Assembly: GCA_905221605.1 (NCBI GenBank)
Contig: CAJNDS010002224.1
Location: 1,077,023 to 1,141,022, forward strand
DNA from: Symbiodinium natans
Taxonomy: Eukaryota > Sar > Dinophyceae > Suessiales > Symbiodiniaceae
Length of the DNA stretch: 64,000 bases
Reading direction: 5' to 3'
A program made the position numbers and the translations under genes. The notes under the pieces are model-generated. The model was not told the DNA's origin and searched no databases. It saw nothing but the letters and a program-made list of their open reading frames with translations. Positions within the stretch are counted from its first letter, which is position 1. Each line of letters opens with the position of its first letter. Positions 1 to 11,100 of this stretch are shown piece after piece.

Positions 1-910
1 GTTTAGGGTTTAGGGTTTCCGTGCAAGTGGAACACGCCTCCTTACAATGCCGCGCGCCTCGACGCTTCCGCAGCGCAGCCGCACCGAGCACCGCCAGGGC
101 ACTCGCCGTAGGCAGGCTCAGAGTTCGGGAGCGCCTCGCCCTAAACCCTAAACCCTAAACCCTAAACCCTAAACCCTAAACCCTCGGCCGAGTTTAGGTT
201 TCAAGGCTTGGATGCTACACTTCAGTCCTTGTCAAAAACAACTACGGCATTCTTGGGGGTCAGGGCTTAAGGTTTTCCGGCTTAAGGCTTAGGGTTTAGG
301 GTTTAGGGTTTAGGGTTTAGGGTTTAGGGATTAGGGTTTAGGGTTTAGGGTTTAGGGTTTAGGGTTTAGGGTTTAGGGTTTGGGGATTAGGGTTTAGGGT
401 TTAGGGTTTAGGGTTTAGGGTTTTGGGGCTTAGGGTCCCACCCTCAAGGGACCCCGAACTGAGAGCATGTCGAAGTTGTGCCTTCATTTTGTTTGGCTCC
501 TGGCTTCATGGCTCCCAAGAAAGCCTTGCAATAATGTCGGCTTAGGGTTTAGGGTTTAGGGTTTAGGGTTTAGGGTTTAGGGTTTAGGGTTTAAGGTTTA
601 GGGTTTAGGGCTTAGGGCTTAGGGTTTCGGGTTTAGGTTGAGGGTTTAGGGATAATATCCCATGGTCTACGGTCAACCCCGAAAGCCCGATCCCGACCTC
701 AAACCACCGAAGCCCTACTATTTGCTGAAGAACAGGGTTTAGGGTTTAGGGTTCAGGGTTTAGGCTTTAGGGTTTAGGGTTTAGGGTTTAGGGTTTAGGG
801 TTTAGGGTTTAGGGTTTAGGGTTTAGGGTTTAGGGTTTAGGGTTTAGGGTTTGGGGTTTAGGCTTTAGGGTTGAGGGTTTAGGGTTTAGGGTTTAGGGTT
901 TAGGCCCCAA
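1..910. repeat. TTTAGGG arrays with short islands
   Basis: Mostly TTTAGGG on the plus strand, with a CCCTAAA block near 141-183. Single-base variants (TTGAGGG, TTCAGGG, TTTGGGG, CTTAGGG) are scattered, so this is not freshly made telomere. Three islands interrupt it. About 35-140: the minus strand is open and ends at a GTAAGG donor. About 440-535: the minus strand reads FLGAMKPGAKQNEGTTST after a CAAG acceptor. About 660-735: the minus strand reads QIVGLRWFEVGIGLSG between a CAG acceptor and a GTAGAC donor. They could be exons of a further minus-strand gene, but none can be joined. Confidence 0.7.
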
Positions 911-1620
911 CTTGAGGAGACCCCAACAAAGTGGAGAATACTAATCCTCTTTTTTTTTGGCGGGGGGGGGGGGGGTCTTTTCAGCAAAGAGTAGAGCCCG
1001 AAAAGTGGTCATCTTCAATAACCCCTGAAAGTCCTCATTCTTATCTGGGGTATCTTAAGGGGTACTTGACGGGCTCGAGGTAAAACTAGTTAAACCCCAA
1101 AACCCTCTCTGCCTGGAAAAGCCTCGTGGCTTGGACGTCGAGGCTGGCGGGCGTAGTGGCCGCACACACGACGCCTGGACATACCCATAAATCGTAACTG
1201 CAACTGTGCAAGCACGAAAATCTCTTGCACACTCAAAACGCAATCCGAAACAGCGGACGCACGAATGCTCGCGTGAAAAAAACAAACATCGAAAACCTAC
1301 GTTTTTGCTGTTTAAAAGTTACATACAAAACGAGGTGGCGAAAACGAGTGGTCCTCCTATGCCAAACGCGCAAGTCAGCAAAAAAGAATATGAACGGTTT
1401 TAGCAGCGTGGGGCGGCTTGCTGAGGGGTCCCTCGCTATCGCGCAAACCCCCAATTTAATCCCTTCCCCTATTCTTAAACCCACCCCCCACCCCCTAACA
1501 CTAATATAACTCAGGGTAGGGGGGAGGGGCGTTAAATACCTCCCATACAGTCTAACAGCATACTCTCACTGTCAGGAGTATTTATTATTAGGCGGGTAAG
1601 GGGGGGAGTTTATACTACCC
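911..1620. other. Spacer without a recognisable gene
   Basis: About 700 bases almost free of telomere-like units. It has a poly-T/poly-G run (951-975) and an imperfect palindrome around 1535-1590 built on AAATACCTCC/GGAGTATTTA. The small open frames on both strands are unlike proteins. It resembles the non-coding inserts seen inside other introns of the window. Confidence 0.45.
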
Positions 1621-2725
1621 TAAACCCTAAACCCTAAACCCTAAGAGGGAGGGGTCTAGCACCTTTACGGTGCCTCGCGCCTTGCCGCAACTCGGCGCAG
1701 GAAGCTCGAGAGCAGCCATGACCCAAGGGACAGGGCTTTCGGCGGCCGCAATTAAACAGATGAGCCCAGTATGGGACTCACCTAAACCCTAAACCCTAAA
1801 CCCTAAACCCTAAACCCTAAACCCTAAACCCTAAACCCTAAACCCTAAACCCTAAACCCTAAACCCTAAACCCTACACCTGAACCCCTACATCCCTAAAC
1901 CATGGGATGCCGTGGGAAAACTCCATGTTTTGTCAAGCCACGCTGCGTCGCGGCCCGAGTCCATGAGTTCCCTGTTGGTTTAGGGATTGTAGGGTGTAGG
2001 GTTTAGGGTTTAGGGTTTAGGGTTTAGGGTTCAGGGTTTAGGGTTTAGGGTTTAGGGTTTAGGGTTTAGGGTTTAGGGTTTAGGGTGTAGGGTTTGGGGT
2101 TTAGGGTTTAGGGTTCAGGGTTCAGGGTTCAGGGTTTGTAGGGTTTGTAGGTTTGCAGGGTTTATAAGGTTTATAGGGTTTATGAAGGGTTTATGGGGTT
2201 TATAGGGCCTATGGGGGTTATCTAGGGTTTTTGGGGTTTATACAGGGTTTATACAGGGTTTTTGGTGTTTATAGGGTTTTTGGGGGTGTATAGGGTTAGT
2301 TGTAGGTTTTAGGGTTTACAGGGTTTATAAGGTTTAGGCTTTAGGTTTAGGGATTTGGGATAATATGGGCCCTTAAACCCCTCTGCGCCCTAGAGATGCC
2401 TATAACCCTAAACCCCGTATCCTCTCAGGCTGCTGTTTTTGGGTGATACAGGGGGCTCGTCACCAAAACCCCAAAACCTTAAACCCCCCAAACCCTGAAC
2501 CCTAAACCCCCCGAAACCCTTAACCCTAAAGCTCCGAACCCCCCGAAGCCCTGATGACCTGGATCTCTAGGAGCATGTTTAGGGTTTCCCAGGGTTCAAG
2601 GTTTAGGGTTTAGGGTTTAGGGTTTAGGGTTGAGGGTTTAGGGTTTAGGGTTTAGGGTTTAGGGTTTTCGGGTTTAGGGTTTAGGGTTTAGGGTTTAGGG
2701 TTTAGGGTTTAGGGCATGTTTTGTC
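1618..2725. repeat. Alternating CCCTAAA and TTTAGGG arrays
   Basis: CCCTAAA runs at about 1618-1645 and 1781-1875, and TTTAGGG runs at about 1985-2135 and 2595-2715. Between 2135 and 2345 the repeat degenerates into GGGTTTATAGG-type units. The island 1645-1780 is open on both strands; the minus reading ends at a GTAAAG donor. No gene can be assigned. Confidence 0.65.
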
Positions 2726-2829
2726 TCAAGTGCAGAGCTTGGAGGGGGCATCCTCTGATGCCCCTGGGTCTTGGCAGATCCCATCTCTTCAAGAGGGAAG
2801 AACCGGGAGACCACCTATCAAGGGACTCT
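2725..2829 (-). CDS. Candidate orphan exon
   Basis: The minus strand reads VVSRFFPLEEMGSAKTQGHQ and continues open to the array edge, after a TGATAG acceptor. Codons mostly end in G or C, as in the verified exons of gene A. No upstream or downstream partner was found, and the island is flanked by arrays in the order seen for intron interiors rather than exons. The family is unknown. Confidence 0.3.
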
Positions 2830-3260
2830 AACCCTAAACCCTAAACCCTAAATCCTGAACCCTAAACCCTAAACCCTAAACCCTAAACCCTAAACCCTAA
2901 ACCCTAAACCCTAAACCCTAAACCCTAAACCCTAAACCCTAAACCCTACCTTGGACGCCTAAGGTTGTACCCTTGGGTTTGGGGATCCATTTTCAAGAAC
3001 ATAAGGGCCATATTCAGAGAACCCTAAACCCTAAACCCTAAACCCTAAACCCTAAACCCTAAACCCTAAACCCTAAACCTTTGGGGCACGAGTCTTCATC
3101 CCTCGAAACTAGGCGGTCAGAAAAAAGAGGAGGGCGCCCTTCAGTCCCTCAACAAGTGCAGCCGCGATAAGAGGCTGAGGAATTGGGCCATAGCAACCTA
3201 AGCCCTAAACCCTAAACCCTAAACCCTCAACCCTAAACCCTAAACTTCAGGGTTTGGGGG
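2826..3260. repeat. CCCTAAA arrays around an island
   Basis: CCCTAAA runs at about 2826-2948, 3022-3079 and 3203-3246. The island 3080-3200 reads PLIAAALVEGLKGALLFFLT on the minus strand after a CCTCAG acceptor, which could be a membrane segment, but it stands alone. Confidence 0.5.
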
Positions 3261-3397
3261 TGTAGAGGGCTTCGGGGCTTCGGGCTCAGACGACGGTCAG
3301 CGGCTCATGAAGCCCTTCAGGGCTACGCTCTTGGTGAGGCATCGGGGGCGAGATGGCAAGCAGGTCTACAGTGCAGTCCTCCTACCTGGCTCTGAAT

Positions 3398-3545
3398 AGG
3401 GAATGAGGGAAGTTCCTTAAGGGGTATAGGGTGTAGGGTTTAGGGTTTAGAGTTTAGGGTTTAAGGTTTCGGGTTTAGGGTTTAGGGTTATAATAGACAG
3501 GGGGAAAATTACAAGGTGCCTCATTCCGTCCTTCCTGACTCAGAG
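3398..3545. mobile_element. Family-1 palindromic MITE split by an array
   Basis: The left end GGGAATGAGGGAAGTTCCTTAA and the right end GGTGCCTCATTCC...TTCCTGACTCAGA are the two arms of the palindromic element found intact at 6545-6643, 36258-36346 and 59738-59838. Here about 60 bases of degenerate TTTAGGG separate the arms. This is one of several cases of telomere-like DNA lying inside a MITE-like element. Confidence 0.55.
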
Positions 3546-4142
3546 CCGGTAGGTCTTCAGATTGCTTTGCGACTTTGCGAAGGCTCCTTTCAAACTGGGT
3601 TTCAAATTGTACATGGGTGGTTGTCAAAATGATGATCCCGTTTGAGGTACCCTAAACATTAGGTGCCGTATATATGACAGGGTAGCCACAAAGGGACCAT
3701 AATTTTGACAACTCCCCACATGGCAGGCACTCCGCAGCACAAACCGCCCGAGCCCCTGGTCGGGTCGAAGGTTCTTCAGGCTTCCAGACTCTGGCGATTT
3801 TTCTCCGGAGTCTGCCAGACATCTCAGGGGCCTGGTTGGCCTTTCTTTAAGCCCTTCTCAAGCATACTTCCTATTCCTATATTATATATATGTACCCGTA
3901 TAAAGCCGCAAGTAAGGAAGATGTGGAAAAAAACAATCCCGAAAGCCAACCTGTCTTGCCTTGCAGCTTTCTGCAAGGGATTCTGGGGGCTCTGTCCTCT
4001 GCCCTAAGTCACCACCACCCTAGTTTTTTTGCTTCAGAACCCCCAAAAGATATCAAAAAGATAAGAACCCCTCTATTAACTCCTATAAAGGAAGAGTATT
4101 CCTTATTCTTTGGGGGTTCTCTTTTCAGCAATTGGCTCCACC
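3546..4142. other. Downstream flank of gene A
   Basis: About 600 bases without telomere-like arrays, directly 3' of the stop codon of gene A. It probably holds the 3' UTR and the spacer to the next gene. A minus-strand frame at about 3660-3845 opens with MSGRLRRKIARVWKPEEPST and could be a small exon. No polyadenylation signal can be named, because dinoflagellates lack a conserved AATAAA. Confidence 0.4.
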
Positions 4143-4254
4143 CTAGTAGCCGGGGATGCACGGAACCCTGGCGCACTTGGCGTCGGAGCCCTTCGGGCTC
4201 CGCGACTTCTCATAGGGCTCGAAGGTCCCGGCGTCGTCGTGGGAGTTGAGGAGC
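4143..4254 (-). CDS. Gene A exon 21: C-terminal tail and stop
   Basis: After a CCCAG acceptor it reads LLNSHDDAGTFEPYEKSRSP then KGSDAKCARVPCIPGY and TAG at 4143-4145. Joining to exon 20 rebuilds Trp across the junction. Codons are strongly G/C-ending. The hydrophilic tail is short for the family. Confidence 0.8.
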
Positions 4255-7200
4255 CTGGGGGTAGGTTTTGGGGGGGGGCCCCTACCAAAATGAAGTGCTT
4301 AAGGCTTGCATAAGGAGTATACCTAAACCCTAAACCCTAAACCCTAAACCCTTAACAAAAAATGCTCAAACCTACCACTGGAGCGGGCTCAGCTTCGAGT
4401 GTGGGCGGAAGTAGGCGTAGCACCACTTCACCGCAAAGGCCACGTTGCAGACCCCAAAGCCTCGGCTGTCTGGGAAGCCGAAGGGCCCACCCCCTAACTC
4501 GGGTTTAGGGTTTAGGGTTTAGGGTTTAGGGTTTAGGGTTTAGGGTTTAGGGTTTAGGGTTTAGGGTTTAGGGTTTAGGGTTTAGGGTTTAGGGCTTAGG
4601 GCTTAGGGTTTAGGGTTTAGGGTTTAGGGCTTAGGGTTTAGGGTTTAGGGTTTAGGGGTTAGGGTTTAGGGTTTAGGGTTTAGGGAATTTTGCAAAGGGA
4701 TTTCGAACCCTTACAGGCAGAAGTAAGGGGAAGGATAAGGAATACTACTGGTCCGGAAACCCTTCGAGACAGAAACAAGGGGAAGGACAAGGGATACTGC
4801 TGAGCACCCCTAAACCCTAAACCCCCCAAAAGATTCCTAAACCCTAAACCCTAAACCCGAAAACCTAAACGCTATCCCTAAACCCTAAACCCTAAACCCC
4901 TGTCCCTGTTAAATCGTTCCTGGACATGCTTGGCAGCCGAAGAAAATCAACAGGGCGAACAAGAGCTCCGTGTCGTGCGGATGGTTGGATGCCAAGCAGT
5001 TCTCCACGACCACAAGCCCCAGGAAGAGCCAGCAGACGAGAACGTACCTGGGGTTTAGGGTTTAGGGTTTAGGGTTTAGGGTTTAGGGTTTAGGATTTTG
5101 GGTTTAGGGTTTAAGGTTTCGGGTGTAGGGGCCATAATTCATTGCCTGTGGGCGATGATTAAGGTTACAGAGGGTTATATAGCCTCATGCCGCGCGACAT
5201 TAGAATTAGGTTAGAACTTGTATGGGGTGGCATAGCGTTGTATGTGAGTTAGGACAACCCTAGAACCCCAGAACCCCAGAACTCTTAGAACCCTACAACC
5301 CCAGAACCCTAAACCCTAAACCCCAAACCCTAAACCCCAAACCCCAAACCCCAAGCCCTAAACCCTAAACCCTAGACCCTAAGCCGTAAGCCCTAAATTC
5401 CTACATCCATATGCCAGGTACCAGTCGAGCCATGTGTTGTAGCCGACTCGGGGAGTCATCTGAGCGATGACGAACCTTTTTCGCAACCGGGGATTGGGGT
5501 CAAGGGTTTGGGGTTTGGGGTTTAGGGTTTAGGGCTTGGGGTTTGGAGTTTAGGGTTTAGGGTCTGGGGTTTAGGGCTTTCCGAGCCCGGCGGCTTAAAA
5601 GCCACAGACGTCAGCAAGAGGAACAAGGAGGCCGACAAGCGATCCCCGATGAACTCCATGGGAATGACCTGGGTTGGTGGTTTAGGGGTTAGGGTTTAGG
5701 GTCTAGGGTCTAGGGTGTAGGGTCTAGGGGCGGGTTTAGGGTTTAGGGCTTAAAACCCTCTTAAAATATCTATAGGGTCCCATATAAACCCCAATAAGGA
5801 AAATACTTATATGGAGGGTCCCTTATAAACCCAAATAAGGAAAATCTTATATGGAGGGTCCCTTATAAAACCAAATCAGGAAACTACTCATATGGAGGGT
5901 TCCTTATAAACCCAAATAAGGAAAACCATTTCTATATAGGGCCCCTTATAAATCCATATAAGGAAATATTTATACATAGGGTCTCGTGTAAGCAATGAAA
6001 ACATTTAAATAGCCCTAAACCCAAACCCTAAACCCTAAACCCTAATAAGGAAAACACAAACATGTCCCAAACACCAACCTAGTGACCATGGTGCAGCAGC
6101 TTAGGCACACCATGGCGAACATGGGCAGCACCTGGGTTAGACAAGAAAAGGGTTTAGGGTTCGGGGTTTGGGGTTTAGGGTCTGGGGTGTGGGGTTTAGG
6201 GTTTAGGGTTTGGGGTTTAAGGTCTGGGGTTTGGGCTTTAGGGTTTAGGGTTTAGGGTTTAGGGTTTAGGGTTTAGGGTTTAGGGTTTAGGGTTTAGGGT
6301 TTAGGGTTCTGAGGGGGCTGAGGAGTCTAGCCACCCTCCACCCGACATCTTCCCCGATCCTTGGAAGGATCAAGAAGAGCATTCAGAGTTGAAGGGCGAA
6401 AAATTTCTCCCCCTACCTAGGGTTTAGGGTTTAGGGTTTAGGGTTTAGGGTTTAGGGTTTGGGGTTTGGGGTTTGGGGTTTGGGGTTTGGGGTTTGGGGT
6501 TTGGGGTTGGGGTTTAGGGATTAGGGTTTGGGGTTTAGGGTTTAGGGTTCTTAGTTGGGAATGAGGGAACTAGGGGCGTATGTATACCCTTTAAGGGAGT
6601 ATATAGGGCACCTCATTCCCTCGGACTAAGAACCAGCCAGTTCTCACGAATCCTTAAACCCGAATTTAGGGGTCAGAATAATTACTCCTAGTAGTCGCTT
6701 CTAGTCCCTGTGTACTGCAATAACCCCCTCCAAACCCTTGTTCGAATTCTTAAGGCCCTTCTGTTAGACCCTAAACCCTTGCAAAAGCACCCACGAACCC
6801 TAGATACCTGATACTCCCTTTATGTTCCTACTGTATTCTGGAGGGTTCCCTGTTTGGGGTTCCCAAAAGCCCCTCTATACCATTACAGTACCCCCTGAAT
6901 CTCCTGGAGGGAAGCTGAAACCCTTCAGCGTTTAGCCATCGTTGAGCCCTCCACCCTGAACAAAACACAAAAAACCTTCACGGCGATCTACCCAGAATAG
7001 GGACCCCTAAACCCTAAACCCTCAACCTCAACCCTAAACCCTCAAGTGTGGAACGGTCGCCCCAAACAACAAAAAAGCACACCCAAAACTGAACCCCCTT
7101 CCCAGCCGCAATGTTGTAGAAGTAGTAGCCCTAAACCCTAAACCCAAAATTTAACTAAAGTGTGGAACTGCAGCGCCAAGAAAAAAACTGAACCCAGCCG

Positions 7201-7896
7201 CAATGTTGTAGAAGTAGTAGGTCGGCAGGCGCTGCATCTGCACCGTGGCCTGCCAGGGTCCCTAAAACGAAGCGGCAGCGAGCTCTTCAAGACATCCTAA
7301 AACGTAAACCCTAAACCCTGAACCCTAAAATCTACAACCGATACCCGAAACCCTAAAGCCTGACCCCTAGACCCAGAACCCAAAACCCCAAAACCCCTGG
7401 GCCCTAGACCCTAAGTCCTAAACCCCTCAAAGCCCCTTTGAAAGCCCCTAGAGTTTGAAGACCCTAAACCCTAAACCCCAAACCCCAAACCCCAAGCCCT
7501 AAACCCTAAACCCTAAACCCCAAACACCAAACCCTAAACCCTAAACCCTAAACCCACTGGGCATCCTTTCCTTCAGCAGGGGGAACTTCTTGTTCACCTT
7601 GTGGGTCTCCTCATTGGTGAACCTGGGATTCGGCTGCGGGCTTAGGTTTAGGGTTTAGGGCTTAGGTTTAGGGTTTAGGGTTTTAGGGTTTAGGGTTTAG
7701 GGTTTAGGGTTTAGGGTTTAGGGTTTAAGGTTTAGGGCTTAGGGTTTAGGGTTTAGGGTTTAGGATTTAGGGTTTGGGATTTGGGGTTTAGGGTTTAGGG
7801 TTGGGTGTCAACTGTTTAGACAAAAAAAGTGGGATATTCAGAATAATACCACATACAATTCTACTTATTTTGTCTTGAGGGTTTAGGGTTTAGGGT

Positions 7897-7928
<32 letters not shown>

Positions 7929-8156
7929 GGTTTTTAGGGTTTTTAGGGTTTTTAGGGTTTAGGGTTTAGGGTTTAGGGTTTAGGGTTTAGGGTTTAGGGT
8001 TTAGGGTTTAGGGTTTAGGGTTTAGGGTTTAGGGTTTAGGGTTTAGGGTTTAGGGTTTAGGGTTTAGGGTTTAGGGTTTAGGGGGTCTATTTAGCCCCGA
8101 GCCCGAAACGCTGAACTCAAGGCCCAGGCCGCCCCCCTGCCGTTGGGCGGTGCGGG

Positions 8157-8195
<39 letters not shown>

Positions 8196-11100
8196 CTGGG
8201 GCGGCGCTTAAACCGATGGCGCTCGGCCTAAACTCAAGTCAGTTGCCTGCATCCCCCAAGGAGAACGGGCCCGGTACCGGGCATCGTGGGTGCTATCGAC
8301 TCTCTCTTAAAACCCTGAACCCTGGGTTTGGGTTTTGGGTACTTTGTTGACGGGTTTAGGGGACTGTGGCAGTTCAGGGTTTGCGCCTTAGAGGGTGTGC
8401 TAGGGAGTTCGAGATCAGAATTTAAGGTGTTGTGCTTGCAGATTCTTAGAGGGCGCAGGGCTCTTAGAGGGTCGAGAGGTGCGTCAGGCGACCCTAAACC
8501 CTAAACGCTCAACCCCAAAAACCCCCAACCTTCGCAGCAGCTCACCCAAACCTTAAACCCTCATCCCCAAACCCTAAAGCCCGAACCCTAAACCCTAAAG
8601 CCCTAAAGCCCGAAAGCCCTAAAGCCCTAATTCCTACAACCCCGTCAAGGCCCTAAACCCTAAACCCTAAGCCCTAAACCCTAAACCCTAAACCCCAAAC
8701 CCTAAACAGGCCCAGGTGCTCAGTGTGGATGTAGAGTCGATTCTGAAACGGGCGCTTCCACGTGTTTCCAAGGTGGAAGTTGTTGAGGATCACCTTCAGG
8801 GTTGAGGGTTTGAGGGTTTGAGGGTTTGAAGGGTTTAGTGTGTAGGGTTTAGGGCTTTAGGGTTTAGGGTTTAGGGTTTGGGGTTTGGGGTTTGGGGTTT
8901 GGGGTTTGGGGTTTGGGGTTTGGGGTTTGGGGTTTGGGGTTTGGGGTTTGGGGTTTGGGGTTTAGGGTTTAGGGCGTGCCAAACGGAAGCGCGCTTTGGG
9001 CGCGCGCGGTAGTCTGCAGACCTACCCACCCCAAGACCGCCCACTTACAACTCTCAAGGAGTTAAGACCTTTTGTTTTTTTACGAAGCATCACATGAGTC
9101 AGCACTCACGCTTTTTTGGGGACCTCCACAAGGTGCGTGGACCAGGGCATTTGCGATGCGCAGACGGAAAGGCGAGGCAGGGTCAGCGAAGACAGCTTGG
9201 GTTGAAGGGGCTAAGGCCAGGGATGGCCGGGGCCCAGCCCAGCGGACGGGGGTGAGGGACCCAGGGATCTCCAGGCCCATGCAGGGGGCCTCCAATGCAG
9301 GACCCAACTCGGCCTGTGCTTGCCTGGAGATAAGCGGCCTGGAGGCAAGCTGGGTTGGGCGGAGGGCAAAGCAAAGGGGCAAGGCCAGCAAAGCCAGGGC
9401 CAAGAGGGTCAGCCAGCCAGGGCCAGGGCCAGGACCAGGGCCAGGCCAGGCAGGGCCAGGGCCAGGCCAGGGCCAGGACCAAGGCCAGGGCAGGGTCCCA
9501 ACAAAACGGCCCTGGTCCCCACAGCCGACGGGGGTGAGGAACCAGGGGTCTCCAGGGGCCCACCCAGGGGGCCTCCAATGCAGGACCCAGCAATGTGCGC
9601 GGACAGTGTGGGGTTTGGGGTTAAAATATATAATACAGTGACAACTGCTGACTCGGCCTGTGCCTGCCTGGAGGGTAAGCCAGCCTGGAGGCAAGCTCGG
9701 TCGCCCGCCTGGGGCTCCCTCGCAGGGTCTCGCTGAGCGCTCGACCAGCGCCCCCGCCTACCCCAAAAGAAGAGAGTGGGGTGGAGGGCGGGTTTAGGGT
9801 TTAGGGTTTAGGCTTTAGGGTTTAGGGTTTAGGGTTTAGGGTTTAGGGTTTAGGGTTTAGGGTTAGGGTTTACGGTTTACTGTAGAGGTTTGAGGGTTAA
9901 GGGCTTTCGTGTTCCGTTCTTTTCATATTGGGCGTTCGGGCTGTTGTGGCCTTTGGGCCATGCATTCGGGGTCTGCCGCTCGACGGTAGCGACCACTCAC
10001 CTACTATAGGTTCTAGGGTCTTACGATGTAGGGTTTAGGGTTCTAGTTTTGGATTGAGGCGTAGGGTTTCGGCTTCAGGGTTTAGGGTTTAGAGGTCAGG
10101 GTTTAGGTTTAGGGTTTTAGGAATTTAGGATTTTAGGGTTTGAGGGTTTCAATTTTAGGGTTTGAGAGCTTGAGGGTTTGAGGGTTTTAGAGGGTTTGAA
10201 AGGGTTTTAGGGTTGTAGGGTTTAGGACTCAAAGTTTCAGGGTTTAGGCCGGAGCGCTTATCCCTTAGAGCCTCGACCCGCAGGCTTTGAGAATCATGTT
10301 CAGAATCCTGTGCCAGCCCCGAACTCTAGATCTCAAACCTCAAACCCTAAACCCTGAACCCCAAACCCTGAACACCAAACCCTAAACCCCAAACCCTAAA
10401 CCCTAAACCCCAAACCCTAAACCCCAAACCCTAAACCCCAAACCCTAAACCCTAAAGCCTGAACCCTAGAAACCCTACTAGCGGAAGCTGCGAGTGGCCG
10501 AAGAGTTCTTGGAGTCAATGAAGCGAAACTGCAGCTTGTCTTCCTCTTGGACCACATCATAATGAGGGTGTTTAGGGTTTTAGGTTTTAGGATTTAGGGT
10601 TTAGGGTTCAGGGCTCAGGGTTCAGGGTTTAGGGTTTAGGGTTTAGGGTTTAGGTTTCGGATTTAGGGTTTAGGGTTTCGGGTTTAGGGTTCAGGGTTCA
10701 GGGTTTAGGGTTTAGGGTTTAGGGTTTAGGGCTACCTTTACTCGGGGACCCAGAACCCCCACAAGTGGCAACAGAGCACCGCTGGGCTACCGAGTCCTTG
10801 CAGGCATTCCAGAAGCACAACCTCGGCAGGCCAGGGTTTAGGGTTTAGGGTTTAGAGTTTAGGTTTAGGGTTTAGGGTTTAGGGTTTAGGGTTTAGGGTT
10901 TAGGGTTCAGGGTTCAGGGTTTAGGGTTTAGGGTTTAGGGTTTAGGGTTTAGGGTTAGGGGTTTAGGGTTTAGGGTTTAGGGTTTAGGGTTTAGGGTTTA
11001 GGGTTTAGGGTTTAGGGTTTAGGGTTTAGGGTTTAGGGTTTAGGGTTTAGGGTTTAGGGCTAGGGTTTAGGGTTTAGGGCTTAGGGTTCGGGTCTCGGGC

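Noticed and set aside
1-910. A true chromosome end
   Set aside because: The arrays change orientation repeatedly, carry many variants, and continue through the whole window around genes. A telomere would be one-directional and terminal.
9072-9736. Gly/Gln/Pro-rich proteins on both strands
   Set aside because: They follow the GGCCAGG minisatellite and a local duplication, overlap on both strands, and lie within an intron of gene A.
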